The position numbers and the translations under genes were made by a program. This document shows positions 26,942 through 36,290 of a DNA stretch of 64,000 nt, in pieces. A model generated the notes under the pieces. It worked only from the letters and a program-made list of their open reading frames with translations. It made no database searches and was not told the DNA's origin. Each line of letters opens with the position of its first letter. Position 1 is the first letter of the stretch. The stretch is from Allopusillimonas soli. GTDB taxonomy: Bacteria; Pseudomonadota; Gammaproteobacteria; Burkholderiales; Burkholderiaceae_B. The stretch lies in NCBI RefSeq assembly GCF_004153445.1, contig NZ_SDQC01000003.1, positions 1 through 64,000 on the forward strand, given 5' to 3'.

Positions 26942-28002
26942 CAGGATCTCCACCGCACACGATTGTGAATGAGCACATCGCACGCCAGCAGCGCAAAAAG
27001 CAGAATGCCCTGGAATATGCCTGTTATGGCGCTGGGCATACCAAGGCGACTTTGCGACAATTCGCCGCCGATGTACAGCAGCGCCATCACGAAACTGGAA
27101 AATATGACGCCCAGAGGATGCAGGCGCCCAACAAAAGCCACGATGATCGCAGCGAAGCCATAGCCTGGAGAAATCGACGGTGTCAACTGGCCTATGGGCC
27201 CCATGATCTCGCAGGCGCCGGCCAGGCCAGCCAGGCCGCCCGACACCAGCATCGCAAGCCACAAGGCACCGCGCGATGAGAAACCCGCATAGCGCGCGGC
27301 CAGCGGCGCTATTCCGCCCACTTGCAGCTTGAAACCGGAGAAGCTTCGCATGAGGTATATCCAGCCGCCCAGGGCGGCAAGCAGCGCCAGTACAATGCCC
27401 ATGTGCAGGCGCGTGCCTTGGATGACGGGCGCCAGCAGCCAGCCTTGGGAGAACAGCTTTGATTGGGGAAAGCCGAAGCCATCCGGGTCGCGCAGCACCC
27501 CATGAACGAGATAACTCAGCAAAAGCTCGGCGACGTACACCAGCATCAACGACACCAGTATCTCGTTGGCGTTATAGCGATCACGCAAGAAGGCCGTGAT
27601 GGCTGCCCAGGCCATGCCGCCCGCAGCGCCGGCCACCATGGCGGCGGCGATGAGCCAGGCGCCGCCGTTCAGCTCGTTGTCCATATGCAGGATAAAGGCA
27701 CCGGCGGCGATGGCGCCCACCACGAACTGCCCTTCCGCTCCGATATTGAATACGTTGGCGCGAAAACAGAGAGCCAGCCCTACTGCAATCATGAGTAGCG
27801 GCGCAACCTTGACGCCCACTTCCGCCCATCCGTTCAATGTGCGCAGCGGCTCCAGAAAGAATATCGACAGGCTCGCGACCGGGTTCTTGCCCACGGCGAG
27901 AAACAGCACGAAGCCACAGGCCATGGTGAGCAGCACGGCAAATACCGGCGACAGCCAGCTCATCCAGCGCGAAGGCTGAGCGCGGGGCTCAAGCACAAGC
28001 AT
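26941..28002 (-). CDS. Nucleoside-type ABC transporter permease 1
   Basis: A 353-residue inner-membrane permease of the BPD-transp-2 family. The conserved segment FRANVFNIGAEGQFVVGAIA is the counterpart of the block in its partner. About ten membrane helices. The start chosen is the ATG at 28002 (MLVLEPRAQ), preceded by AAGGGGGCGG; a TTG six codons upstream is an alternative. It overlaps the ATPase gene by 14 bases. Confidence 0.92.
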   Translation of the reverse strand: MLVLEPRAQPSRWMSWLSPVFAVLLTMACGFVLFLAVGKNPVASLSIFFLEPLRTLNGWAEVGVKVAPLLMIAVGLALCFRANVFNIGAEGQFVVGAIAAGAFILHMDNELNGGAWLIAAAMVAGAAGGMAWAAITAFLRDRYNANEILVSLMLVYVAELLLSYLVHGVLRDPDGFGFPQSKLFSQGWLLAPVIQGTRLHMGIVLALLAALGGWIYLMRSFSGFKLQVGGIAPLAARYAGFSSRGALWLAMLVSGGLAGLAGACEIMGPIGQLTPSISPGYGFAAIIVAFVGRLHPLGVIFSSFVMALLYIGGELSQSRLGMPSAITGIFQGILLFALLACDVLIHNRVRWRS

Positions 28003-29572
28003 GGCCGCCCCCTTGCGCAACAGGCGCCGCGCCAGGCCACAGCCCGCTCATCCACAAACCGATCTGATCGCGCGTTGCCTGTGAACGCGGCACAGAAGGT
28101 GACAGCCGCCCCTTCGCAATCACGACAATCCGGTCGGAAATCTCGAAGAGTTCGTCGAGTTCTTCTGATATGACCAGCAGTGCGCAGCCCGCATCGCGCA
28201 AAGCGACAAGCTCGGCGCGGATGCGCGCAGCCGCCCCCACATCGACGCCCCATGTGGGCTGGGCAACCAGCAATACACGCGGCGACCGCGTGACTTCGCG
28301 GCCGATGATGTACTTCTGGAGATTGCCGCCCGAAAGACTGCCCGCAGCCGCCCGCGGCCCAGGGGCGCGCACGCCAAAGCGTTCGATGACGCCCGCCGCA
28401 AGGTGTTGCAGGGCGGCGCCTCGTATCATCCCGCCGCGCACGGCCGCAGGCCCCTGATGCGACAACAGCATGTTGTGCGCCAGAGACATCTCGGGCACGG
28501 CGCCGCGCCCCAGCCTCTCCTCGGGTACCAGCCCCAAACCGCGGGCACGGCGCCACGCGCTCGAACGCCGCCCGACCGGCCGGCCATCCAGCAACACGGC
28601 GTCCGCAGGTGCCCGTGCGTCCTCACCCGAAAGCACGGACAACAGTTCCTGTTGGCCGTTTCCGGAAACACCCGCCACGCCAAGTATTTCACCGGACCGC
28701 ACGTCGAACGCCATGTCCTTCAGCGCCGTGGCGTAAGGGTGGGCAGGAGGCAAGTCAAGCCCGCGCACCGACAGCCTGACTTCGCCGGGAGGATGATCAT
28801 GGTGCTGCAGAACCCCGGGGGCATCCCCTATCATCATGCGTGACAAGCTGGCATCGCTCTCGCCCGACGGATCGCATACGCCCACGACTTTTCCGCCCCG
28901 CATCACCGTACAGGCACGACACAACCTGCGGATCTCGTCCAGCTTATGACTGATATAAAGAATGCTGCAGCCTTCGCTGGCCAATTGGCGCAAGGTGTCG
29001 AACAGGCGGTCGACCGCCTGCGGCGTGAGAACCGATGTGGGCTCGTCAAGGATGAGCAACTGAGGTTTTCCCAGCAAGGCGCGCACGATCTCCACGCGCT
29101 GGCGCTCTCCGACCGAAAGCGTATGCACGTGACGCTGCGGCTCGAGGTCGAGCCCGTATTGTGCGGCGATGTCGGCGATGCGCTGCGCCAAGACATCCAG
29201 GCGCGTACCGGCAGGCAGGCCCAGCGCAATATTTTCCACGACAGTCAGCGTATCGAACAGCGAGAAATGCTGGAACACCATGCCTATGCCCAGCTCGCGG
29301 GCAACTGCAGGGCTGGTGATCGCCGCTTCCCTGCCATTCCAGAACAGACGCCCGGCATCCGGATGCACGACGCCGTAGATAATCTTCATGAGCGTGGACT
29401 TGCCTGCACCGTTTTCGCCCAGCACTGCATGGATTTCGCCCGCCTGCACAGTCAGGTCAACGCCATCGTTCGCGACGACGGACGGATAGCGCTTGGTAAT
29501 GTGCTGCAGGAAAAGGCGAGGGCTCACAGATATGTCGGCGTATTGGTTTTGTTGTCGCGCAGGCGCTGGCAT
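27989..29572 (-). CDS. Nucleoside-type ABC transporter ATPase (two ABC domains)
   Basis: A 527-residue ATPase with two tandem ABC modules, as in sugar/nucleoside importers. The first has Walker A GENGAGKST, signature LSVGERQRVEI and Walker B LLILDEPTSVL. The second has a degenerate Walker A (GVSGNGQQELL) with signature LSGGNLQKYIIGRE. Such asymmetry is normal in this family. The ATG at 29572 (MPAPARQQN) is preferred over a TTG 12 codons upstream. It is the first gene of the operon with the two permeases and the BMP binding protein. Confidence 0.93.
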   Translation of the reverse strand: MPAPARQQNQYADISVSPRLFLQHITKRYPSVVANDGVDLTVQAGEIHAVLGENGAGKSTLMKIIYGVVHPDAGRLFWNGREAAITSPAVARELGIGMVFQHFSLFDTLTVVENIALGLPAGTRLDVLAQRIADIAAQYGLDLEPQRHVHTLSVGERQRVEIVRALLGKPQLLILDEPTSVLTPQAVDRLFDTLRQLASEGCSILYISHKLDEIRRLCRACTVMRGGKVVGVCDPSGESDASLSRMMIGDAPGVLQHHDHPPGEVRLSVRGLDLPPAHPYATALKDMAFDVRSGEILGVAGVSGNGQQELLSVLSGEDARAPADAVLLDGRPVGRRSSAWRRARGLGLVPEERLGRGAVPEMSLAHNMLLSHQGPAAVRGGMIRGAALQHLAAGVIERFGVRAPGPRAAAGSLSGGNLQKYIIGREVTRSPRVLLVAQPTWGVDVGAAARIRAELVALRDAGCALLVISEELDELFEISDRIVVIAKGRLSPSVPRSQATRDQIGLWMSGLWPGAAPVAQGGGHACA

Positions 29573-29648
29573 GCATCGCCCGCTGTGCTGGGAAAATTCT
29601 AGCCTCAAAGTGGATCGCGGCGAGGCGGGGATTACCCCGAGCCACCTG

Positions 29649-29840
29649 CTAGCGATCTTGCAGGGCGCGCTCTATTTTCTTGTCGGTCTTGTATTGGCTC
29701 AGCGCGTAGACGGCCCATATGGTCGCCGGAAGCCAGCCTATGAGCGTGATCTGCAGGATAAGGCAGATAATGCCGGCGATGGGGCGCCCGATCGTGAAAA
29801 AGGTAAGCCAAGGCAGCAACAGGGCAATGATAAGTCGCAT
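29649..29840 (-). CDS. Pmp3/YqaE-family small membrane protein
   Basis: A 63-residue proteolipid with two hydrophobic segments (RLIIALLLPWLTFFTIGRP and a second helix around GIICLILQITLIGW) and a charged C-terminal tail. This matches the Pmp3/UPF0057 family, whose members affect membrane potential and stress tolerance. It is a single small gene between the ABC operon and the AsmA gene on the same strand. Confidence 0.85.
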   Translation of the reverse strand: MRLIIALLLPWLTFFTIGRPIAGIICLILQITLIGWLPATIWAVYALSQYKTDKKIERALQDR

Positions 29841-29889
29841 GGTGGATACGGATATGTCGGAAAAACCCGCATTCTAACCCGCCCCTGAT

Positions 29890-32004
29890 TCAGGGTTTGG
29901 CCTGCGACGAAGGCCAGGACTCGCGTTCCTCCCGTTTTTGCCGCTCGCGGCGTTCCTGCGGCGTCTCGTCACGCTTCGCCTTGCCTTCGCCCGTCTGACG
30001 CTTGCCGTCGCTCAGCGAGGTGCAGTGAGTGGCCTCGTCATTGCCCACGTTAAGCAGCGGCAGCAGCGCCGCAAAAGGCGAAGCCAGTACCCCCAGTGCA
30101 ACGGCCGCCCCGGCCCGCATGGCCAATGGCCCGGGTTCCACGCCAACATCGGGGTTCTTGAACGAGCCCCGCGCGTACAACGGCGAGCGTAGGGTGAAGA
30201 TTCGCACGGTCTTGTTCTTAGGGCTTATCTTCAAGTCCAGTGTTTCATCCCGCAAGTTGATAGTGCCCGACACATCAACAATGGCGTCGTCGGTTTCCAG
30301 GCGGAAAACCCGGGGCGTCATGAGTCCGTTCTTGATGGAAAAGTCGCTGGCCATGCAGTCGAGGATGACCTGCTCATCCCCAAAGAGCTTGAGTAGAACG
30401 AGATTGGCCACGTTCAGCCCCGCCGCTTCAAGCAGAAAATGGCTGATGGTGCCGCGGCTGACCAATGCCTGTATATCACCATCCGCGGAGCCCAGCATTC
30501 CGGCAATCGAGTTGCCATGTCCTGCAAGATTTGCGTTTCCGTGAAGCTCGCCAAAGCTTGCCTTCATGGACTCAGCGCCCGGGAACAACTGCTTCAGCTT
30601 GAGATGGCGCGCCTCGGTCTTGAGCGTGGCCTTTATTTCCTTGCCGCGTCCATCAAGCGATATCTGATTGGACAGCGTGCCGCCCGCCACGCCAAAACTC
30701 AGCGGCGTAAAGGACAGAACCTTGTCTTGCAGCATGATCCGCGCGTCGATGTGGTCCAGCGGCAGATCCTTGTCGCGCAGAATCTTCTCGCCGGTGAAAT
30801 GCACGTTCGCATCCATGACGCTCCAGGCATCCGTGTTGATGACATTATGCGGAAGCACTTTGTCCTTGGGTTGCGTACTTGCCGCCTTCTCGGCTGCGGC
30901 TGACTTCACCTCGCTGGTGTCGGCGCCTATGAGAGGCCCGAGGTCCTTGAAACGCAGCAGGCGCGACCGCACCTGCCCCTCAAGCAGCGAACGCGGCTTG
31001 CTTCGGGTAAACGTCAACGTCCCTTCCAGGTCGCTCTTGCCCACCTTCCCCGTGAAATCCTCGTAACGCCAGACGTCCTGCTCGCCAGCCAAGCGGGCGG
31101 TAAGATGGCCTTTTGTGCTGTAGGGCGGTGTTACCGGAAGCGCCACGCCGATCAGCTCGAGCAAGTCCGACATGCTGTCGCCTGAAAGCTGCATGTTCAC
31201 ATCGAGCGCGGCCAGCGATTGCGGGCGCGTGACGGAACCCTCCAACTCGACCGAAGTTTTGCCGACGGTGGCCTTGCCTTGCACCGGAAAGGGCTTGCCG
31301 TCTTCACGCAGGGCCAGAATGGCGCCGGTACGGCCTTCTCCGCTAACATCCACGCCGTTGTAAGTGCCCGATGCCTTCCAGCCGATGCCATAGCTGCCGC
31401 CAGGCGAAGCGGCCTGCTCCCCGTCGGGCGGCTGCGCCAGGGATGCCAGTTGCAACTGCAGGTCCAGTCTGGAAGATGCGTCCACTACCTGCGCCTTGAC
31501 GTTCTTCAACGCGAGGTCCTGGATATCCACCTTCCAGTCGGATGGCTTTTCAGAAGCCGGCTCCGCCCTCTTGAAGGTCCAGTTCGCCTTGCCATCCTTG
31601 CCGCGCTCCAGATAGACATCGGCGGTGTCCACCTCCAGGCTCCGGATGCGAACAACATGGCCAAGCAAGGCGATCGGGTCCAGTAGGACTGAGGCATGGG
31701 ATATCCGGGCCATGCCGCGCTCGCCGGAACGCCACTCTGGGTTGCCAATGAACAGATCGTTGACAATGATGCGCGGCCAGGGAACCCAGCCGCGCCAGCC
31801 ATCATGCTGCGCCTGCGGACGTAGCCAATCAATATCCAGATCGCCCCTGATCTGCACCTGCCGCCCCGCCATCTCGGTGGCCTGTCGGTTAAGCCAGGGT
31901 CGGGCATGGTTCCAGTTGAATGTTGCCAGCAAGGCCGCCGCCAGGCCAAAAACCAAGAGAAGAACCAGAAGAATACTCAGTGTTATTTTCAGGTATCGCG
32001 GCAT
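29890..32004 (-). CDS. AsmA-family envelope protein
   Basis: A 704-residue AsmA-like protein with one N-terminal membrane helix (LKITLSILLVLLLVFGLA) and a long periplasmic beta-rich region. The early HARPWLNRQATEMAGRQV and RGDLDIDW segments are the typical AsmA opening, and the C-terminal half (LLKLFGDEQVILDCMASDF, then LRDETLDLKISPKNK) matches the family. These proteins are thought to help phospholipid transport across the envelope. The C-terminus is an Arg/Glu/Lys-rich tail. Start ATG at 32004 has AAGGAG upstream; the longer frame is not conserved. Confidence 0.88.
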   Translation of the reverse strand: MPRYLKITLSILLVLLLVFGLAAALLATFNWNHARPWLNRQATEMAGRQVQIRGDLDIDWLRPQAQHDGWRGWVPWPRIIVNDLFIGNPEWRSGERGMARISHASVLLDPIALLGHVVRIRSLEVDTADVYLERGKDGKANWTFKRAEPASEKPSDWKVDIQDLALKNVKAQVVDASSRLDLQLQLASLAQPPDGEQAASPGGSYGIGWKASGTYNGVDVSGEGRTGAILALREDGKPFPVQGKATVGKTSVELEGSVTRPQSLAALDVNMQLSGDSMSDLLELIGVALPVTPPYSTKGHLTARLAGEQDVWRYEDFTGKVGKSDLEGTLTFTRSKPRSLLEGQVRSRLLRFKDLGPLIGADTSEVKSAAAEKAASTQPKDKVLPHNVINTDAWSVMDANVHFTGEKILRDKDLPLDHIDARIMLQDKVLSFTPLSFGVAGGTLSNQISLDGRGKEIKATLKTEARHLKLKQLFPGAESMKASFGELHGNANLAGHGNSIAGMLGSADGDIQALVSRGTISHFLLEAAGLNVANLVLLKLFGDEQVILDCMASDFSIKNGLMTPRVFRLETDDAIVDVSGTINLRDETLDLKISPKNKTVRIFTLRSPLYARGSFKNPDVGVEPGPLAMRAGAAVALGVLASPFAALLPLLNVGNDEATHCTSLSDGKRQTGEGKAKRDETPQERRERQKREERESWPSSQAKP

Positions 32005-32148
32005 GCTTGCTCCTTCAGGGCCGCCCGCGTGTCCATGACGGGGATCCAAGCCTATTGTATGGGCAACACATGGGCGACACATCGTATGTCACCCACACCG
32101 GCTTTTCGCAAGCAAATTGCGGGCCATGCCTCCCGCTGATGGAAATGG

Positions 32149-32559
32149 TTACCTGGCTTTCAATATGCGCGAGGATAACAGTTTCTCGCCTCCATGCGCC
32201 TTGAGCGCCGCCTCCAGCGCCCGTTCATAGTCAGGCTGCGCGCTTTCCAGGTGCTCCCGCCCGCTTTCGGTCAGCACGGTATATACGCCGCGCTTGTCGT
32301 CCGGGCATAGATCGCGGATAACAAACCCGGCCCGCTCCAGGCGCTCGACCATTCGCGAAACCGAGCTTTGATTAAGGCGCAGACACGCTGCCAATTCTTG
32401 CATACGCAGCTCGGCGTCTTGAGACCTGGCCAGTATTTCCAGCGCCCGATACTCGGACAGGCCGAGCCCATGACTCACCTGCAGCATCTTGCTCAGATCG
32501 GCCTCGACATTTGCAATGATTTGTATCACGGTCAGCCATGCATCGCCTCTTCTGGACAT
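32149..32559 (-). CDS. MarR-family transcriptional regulator
   Basis: A 136-residue winged-helix regulator of the MarR family. The recognition region reads RMQELAACLRLNQSSVSRMVERLERAGFV, and the wing is DLCPDDKRGVYTVLTESGREHL. The start is ATG at 32559 (MSRRGDAWLTV); GAGGAG lies about 14 bases upstream. It is next to two SMR efflux genes on the same strand, and a palindrome in front of it is repeated twice in front of those genes. It is therefore the likely repressor of the SMR pair and of itself (inference from shared operators). Confidence 0.92.
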   Translation of the reverse strand: MSRRGDAWLTVIQIIANVEADLSKMLQVSHGLGLSEYRALEILARSQDAELRMQELAACLRLNQSSVSRMVERLERAGFVIRDLCPDDKRGVYTVLTESGREHLESAQPDYERALEAALKAHGGEKLLSSRILKAR

Positions 32560-32604
32560 TATCAATTCGCACTCCTCTGAACAGCACATGGCTATTTTCT
32601 CATA

Positions 32605-32618
32605 TGCATGCCCATGCA
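32605..32618. promoter_or_regulatory. MarR operator candidate, copy 1 (regulator promoter)
   Basis: Inverted repeat TGCATG-CC-CATGCA located 46 bases upstream of the MarR start. The same 14-bp element occurs twice upstream of the SMR genes. Confidence 0.7.
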
Positions 32619-32679
32619 AACATATCAGCAAAGGAGCACCTTGCGTGTCTGCGGCACAGTCCGGGCAGGCAGCCGCCAG

Positions 32680-33057
32680 CTAACGGCTGCCTGCCTGGCG
32701 TCGGGTGCTGTCGGCGAGCTTGAGCCAGATGACGCCGGCGATAATGACAGCAAGCCAAAAGGCCTGGATGGGCGTAAGCGGCTGGTCAAGCAGAATACTG
32801 CCGAAGACAGCCGCACCCACCGATCCTATGCCGGCCCATACCGCATAGCCGATTCCTACATCTATCTCCCGCAGCGCCACGCTGAGCGCATACAGAGTGA
32901 GCAGAAAGAACAAGGCGGCGGATACCGACCAGCCCGGCACCGTGAAAGCCCTGCTGCCTCCAACGCTCAGCGCGTAGCCGATTTCAAATACGCCGGCAAG
33001 CAGCAGCATGGTCCATGCGTGCCCTTTGCGCGTGTGTTTTGCACCTGTAGTGGTCAT
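32680..33057 (-). CDS. Small multidrug resistance (SMR) efflux protein, second of a pair
   Basis: A 125-residue four-helix membrane protein of the SMR family. The conserved membrane-embedded glutamate lies in the first helix (AGVFEIGYAL). The GIGYAVWAGIGSVGAAVFGSILL block is the family signature. It is longer at both ends than its partner, which is usual for the longer member of heteromeric SMR pairs such as EbrAB or YkkCD. It lies 57 bases downstream of the first SMR gene. Exported cations are unknown. Confidence 0.92.
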   Translation of the reverse strand: MTTTGAKHTRKGHAWTMLLLAGVFEIGYALSVGGSRAFTVPGWSVSAALFFLLTLYALSVALREIDVGIGYAVWAGIGSVGAAVFGSILLDQPLTPIQAFWLAVIIAGVIWLKLADSTRRQAGSR

Positions 33058-33114
33058 GTCAAACTCCTGTGCTCGAAGATCAGTAATACGATGAATGCGG
33101 GAAACGACGGGCAT

Positions 33115-33435
33115 TCAGGCCGCGCCACTCAGCCGCAGGCCGGCAACGCCGCCAATGACCAGCAAAATACCGAGGCCTTTTTGCCAGTTCAGCCGCTGAT
33201 GAAAGAAGAGGGCACCCACGACGGTGATACCGACCCCCGCGATGGACGTCCATATTGCATATCCCACGCCCACGTCGAAGGTCAGCAGCGCAAGACTGAG
33301 GAAGAAGGTTGCGATTGCACCGCTGACGAGGGTGGCAATGGTCCACCAAAGCCGCGTAAATCCCCGCGCGTTACCCGCGGATATGGCGACGACAATTTCG
33401 AAGATAACGGCAATGCCAAGGTAAAACCAGTTCAT
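33115..33435 (-). CDS. Small multidrug resistance (SMR) efflux protein, first of a pair
   Basis: A 106-residue four-helix SMR transporter. The essential glutamate is in IAVIFEIVVAISAGNARGF, and GVGYAIWTSIAGVGITVVG matches the family signature. It is the short partner of the pair and is transcribed first, from a promoter bracketed by two copies of the MarR-type operator. Start ATG at 33435. The pair probably forms an antiparallel heterodimer exporting lipophilic cations. Confidence 0.93.
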   Translation of the reverse strand: MNWFYLGIAVIFEIVVAISAGNARGFTRLWWTIATLVSGAIATFFLSLALLTFDVGVGYAIWTSIAGVGITVVGALFFHQRLNWQKGLGILLVIGGVAGLRLSGAA

Positions 33436-33549
33436 GATGGAGCATCCTTTCCTTGATTGGTCCATGAAGGGCGGCTGGGCTCAACGTGAGTGCCGGAATG
33501 GCAGAGACGACAGCGTCGACATCATGCAGGCCGCGTCCTTCTATTTATT

Positions 33550-33563
33550 TGCATGTGCATGCA
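33550..33563. promoter_or_regulatory. MarR operator candidate, copy 2
   Basis: Inverted repeat TGCATG-TG-CATGCA that touches the predicted -10 box of the SMR promoter on its downstream side. Confidence 0.72.
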
Positions 33564-33591
33564 TATTAATGCTGAAAAACAAATCAGTCAA
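33563..33591 (-). promoter_or_regulatory. Predicted sigma-70 promoter of the SMR pair
   Basis: On the minus strand a -35 box TTGACT (33591-33586) and a -10 box TAATAT (33568-33563) are separated by 17 bases. The promoter lies exactly between operator copies 2 and 3, the arrangement expected for repression by a MarR protein. Confidence 0.6.
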
Positions 33592-33597
33592 TTAATT

Positions 33598-33611
33598 TGC
33601 ATGTACATGCA
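33598..33611. promoter_or_regulatory. MarR operator candidate, copy 3
   Basis: Perfect inverted repeat TGCATG-TA-CATGCA, seven bases upstream of the predicted SMR -35 box and centred 48 bp from copy 2. Confidence 0.72.
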
Positions 33612-33672
33612 TTAAATTAAGCACAGCATGATGAAACTTGCACTCGCAAGGAGTGCCACCGTGCCCCCATCC

Positions 33673-33708
33673 AAAAAAAGTGGCACGCGTTATTCGCGTG
33701 CCACTTTC
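33673..33708 (-). terminator. Rho-independent terminator of ahpCF
   Basis: A 13-bp inverted repeat AAAGTGGCACGCG / CGCGTGCCACTTT with a five-base loop. On the minus strand it is followed by a run of seven T, directly downstream of ahpF. Confidence 0.92.
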
Positions 33709-33746
33709 CAGGATTACCGGGCGTTCAGAGCAGGATTGCCCGCGGG

Positions 33747-35348
33747 TCAGGCCGAGACAGCCACTTTGGCCGGCGCATCCAGTTCCTGAGTATCCGACAC
33801 CGAACTGCGTATCAGGTAATCAAAGGCACCCAATGCCGCCTTGGCGCCGTCACCCGCGGAGATGATGATCTGCTTGTACGGCACCGTCGTGCAGTCGCCT
33901 GCGGCGAACACGCCTGCCATGGAGGTCTGGCCTTTTGCATCGATTTCGATCTCGCCGTGCCGGGACAGCGCCAGCGTGCCCTTGAGCCATTCGGTATTGG
34001 GCACCAAGCCGATCTGCACAAAAACCCCATCCAGGTCCAGACGCAGCAAGGCATCGGACTTGCGATCTTTATAGGACAGCCCTGTAACCTTGCTGCCGTC
34101 GCCATGGATTTCCGTCGTCTGGGCCGATGTGATGATCGTGACATTTTCCAGGCTGAGCAATTTGCGCTGCAGCACAGCATCGGCACGAAGCGCATCGGCA
34201 AACTCAATCAGCGTGACGTGCTTCACCAAGCCCGCCAGGTCGATGGCAGCCTCGACGCCGGAGTTGCCGCCACCAATGACGGCAACATCCTTTCCTTTGA
34301 ACAGCGGACCATCGCAATGCGGGCAATAGGCGACGCCCTTGTTGCGGTATTGCTGTTCGCCGGGCACGTTGACCTCGCGCCAGCGCGCACCTGTGGACAA
34401 AATGACACTCTTACCCCTGAGTACGCCGCCGCTGGACAGCACCACCTCGGTGTACCTGCCATTGGCGCGCAGGCTTTCAGCGCTCTGCAGGTTCACGATA
34501 TCAACGCCGTACTCCTTGACATGCTGCTCGAGCGCCGCGGCAAACTTCGGCCCCTCGGTTTCCGGAATGGAGATGTAGTTCTCGATGGCCATGGTATCCA
34601 GTACCTGTCCGCCGAATCGCTCCGCAACCACACCTGTGCGGATGCCCTTGCGGGCGGCGTATACCGCCGCGGCCGCACCGGCAGGTCCGCCGCCGACAAT
34701 CAGCACGTCGTAGGGCTCTCTCGCACTGAGCTCTTCGGCCTTGCGGCTGGAGACGCCAGTGTCCAGACGCGAAAGAATTTCCTCCACGCCCGAACGCCCT
34801 TGCCCAAAGACCTCGCCGTTCAGATACATGGTGGGCACCGACATGATCTGGCGTGCCTCCACTTCGTCTTTGAACAACGCGCCATCGATCGCAGTGTGCC
34901 GAATGCGGGGGTTGATGACCGACATGACATTCAGGGCCTGCACCACATCGGGACAGTTCTGGCAGGAAAGCGAGAAGAACGTCTCGAAGTTGTAGTCACC
35001 ATCGAGATTACGTATCTGTTCTATGACCGCCTCGTCGAGCTTGACGGGGTGGCCGCCCACCTGCAGCAGCGCCAGCACCAGCGAGGTGAACTCGTGGCCC
35101 ATCGGAATACCTGCAAAACGCACGCCTACATCGGTGCCGCTGCGCTTGATTTCGAATGAAGGCGCACGGACATCGGCATCCCGCTGTTCCGCGAACGTGA
35201 TCTTGTCCGATGTTTCCTCGATTTCCCGCAGAAGCTCGCGCAGCTCGCCCGATTTGGCGCCATCATCGAGGTTGGCGACCAACTCGATGGGACGCTGCAA
35301 CATCGCCATATAGGATTTCAATTGAGTCTTGAGGTTATCGTCCAACAT
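33747..35348 (-). CDS. ahpF: Alkyl hydroperoxide reductase subunit F
   Basis: A 533-residue NADH-dependent flavoprotein that reduces AhpC. The N-terminal domain is a double thioredoxin-like fold with the redox pair in SCQNCPDV. It is followed by a FAD domain ([18 protein letters not shown]) and a NAD domain ([17 protein letters not shown]), with the second redox centre in YCPHCDGP. Length is typical. It is 79 bases downstream of ahpC on the same strand, and followed by a strong terminator. Confidence 0.97.
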   Translation of the reverse strand: MLDDNLKTQLKSYMAMLQRPIELVANLDDGAKSGELRELLREIEETSDKITFAEQRDADVRAPSFEIKRSGTDVGVRFAGIPMGHEFTSLVLALLQVGGHPVKLDEAVIEQIRNLDGDYNFETFFSLSCQNCPDVVQALNVMSVINPRIRHTAIDGALFKDEVEARQIMSVPTMYLNGEVFGQGRSGVEEILSRLDTGVSSRKAEELSAREPYDVLIVGGGPAGAAAAVYAARKGIRTGVVAERFGGQVLDTMAIENYISIPETEGPKFAAALEQHVKEYGVDIVNLQSAESLRANGRYTEVVLSSGGVLRGKSVILSTGARWREVNVPGEQQYRNKGVAYCPHCDGPLFKGKDVAVIGGGNSGVEAAIDLAGLVKHVTLIEFADALRADAVLQRKLLSLENVTIITSAQTTEIHGDGSKVTGLSYKDRKSDALLRLDLDGVFVQIGLVPNTEWLKGTLALSRHGEIEIDAKGQTSMAGVFAAGDCTTVPYKQIIISAGDGAKAALGAFDYLIRSSVSDTQELDAPAKVAVSA

Positions 35349-35378
35349 AATACGTCCGCCTTCACGAATAAATTATCT

Positions 35379-35409
35379 GCCGCGTGCCCGCTTTTGGCCG
35401 GCACGCGGC
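35379..35409 (-). promoter_or_regulatory. Hairpin between ahpC and ahpF
   Basis: Perfect 10-bp stem GCCGCGTGCC / GGCACGCGGC with an 11-base loop but no T-run on either side. It may protect the ahpC mRNA end or reduce read-through, giving more AhpC than AhpF. Confidence 0.55.
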
Positions 35410-35427
35410 CGTTGACACAGGACTGGC

Positions 35428-35991
35428 TTAGATCTTGCCGACCAGGTCCAGCGAGGGGGTCAGCGTCTTGGCGCCTTCTTCCCACTTGGCGGGGCACACT
35501 TCGCCCGGGTGGGCGGCAATGTATTGAGCGGCCCTTACCTTGCGCAGCAGTTCGGATGCATCGCGGCCAATGCCATTGTCATGGATTTCAAGGACCTTGA
35601 TCTCGCCCTCGGGGTTGACAACAAACGTGCCGCGCAGCGCTACGCCTTCCTCTTCGATGAGGACGCCGAAATTGTTGGCCAGCACATGGGTGGGATCAGC
35701 CAGCATGGGGTAGTTGACCTTGCCGATGGCTTCCGATGTGTCATGCCATGCCTTGTGCGAGAAGTGGGTGTCGGTGGACACACTGTAGACTTCCACGCCC
35801 AGCTTCTGGAATTCGGCGTAATGCTCGGCCAGGTCTTCCAGCTCGGTGGGGCAAACAAAGGTGAAGTCTGCGGGGTAGAAAACGAACACCGACCACTTGC
35901 CAGCAACGGTTTCATCGCTGACATCGACAAACTTGCCGTTATGGTAGGCGGTTGCCTTGAAAGGCTTTATCTTGGTGTTGATAAGGGACAT
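35428..35991 (-). CDS. ahpC: Alkyl hydroperoxide reductase subunit C (typical 2-Cys peroxiredoxin)
   Basis: A 187-residue peroxiredoxin that reduces hydrogen peroxide and organic hydroperoxides. The peroxidatic cysteine is in [20 protein letters not shown] and the resolving cysteine in [13 protein letters not shown] near the C-terminus. It is the first gene of ahpC-ahpF. A good promoter with OxyR-like boxes lies upstream, so peroxide induction is expected. Confidence 0.97.
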   Translation of the reverse strand: MSLINTKIKPFKATAYHNGKFVDVSDETVAGKWSVFVFYPADFTFVCPTELEDLAEHYAEFQKLGVEVYSVSTDTHFSHKAWHDTSEAIGKVNYPMLADPTHVLANNFGVLIEEEGVALRGTFVVNPEGEIKVLEIHDNGIGRDASELLRKVRAAQYIAAHPGEVCPAKWEEGAKTLTPSLDLVGKI

Positions 35992-36035
35992 TGCACTTCC
36001 TTATGTAAGGGTTGAACAAATCAATCACAAAAACG

Positions 36036-36064
36036 AGTATAGGAAACCTCTATTGATTTGTAAA
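36036..36064 (-). promoter_or_regulatory. Predicted ahpC promoter
   Basis: Minus-strand -35 TTTACA (36064-36059) and -10 TATACT (36041-36036) with a 17-base spacer, 45 bases or more upstream of the ahpC start. An OxyR-like half-site overlaps the spacer and -10. Confidence 0.65.
36039..36053. promoter_or_regulatory. OxyR-like box 1 (ATAG-N7-CTAT)
   Basis: Exact match to the OxyR half-operator ATAG-N7-CTAT, overlapping the ahpC promoter spacer and -10 box. Confidence 0.55.
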
Positions 36065-36086
36065 ATTGATTAATACAATCACTATG

Positions 36087-36101
36087 ATAGCCAACAGCTA
36101 T
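36087..36101. promoter_or_regulatory. OxyR-like box 2 (ATAG-N7-CTAT)
   Basis: Second exact ATAG-N7-CTAT element, centred about 65 bases upstream of the expected ahpC transcription start, a usual activating position for OxyR. Box centres are 48 bp apart. Confidence 0.65.
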
Positions 36102-36290
36102 GGCGCTGTTGCAATAAAACGAGGCGATGGCCTCGTGGCGCATGGAGCGTGTCCGCCTGCGTGAGCGAACGCTGCGCAGTTGTTATTTTACCCCTGGAGG
36201 CACATATGCCAAGGGGCGGGGTTGTAACCGTCCAGGCTCAGCGCTGCCGCCACACAGCAATGGGTGGCAATCGGCTTTATAGTGCAGGAC

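Noticed and set aside
33436-33640. Guanidine riboswitch in front of the SMR pair
   Set aside because: The leader is short, AT-rich and dominated by operator palindromes; no structured ACGR-type aptamer elements were seen.
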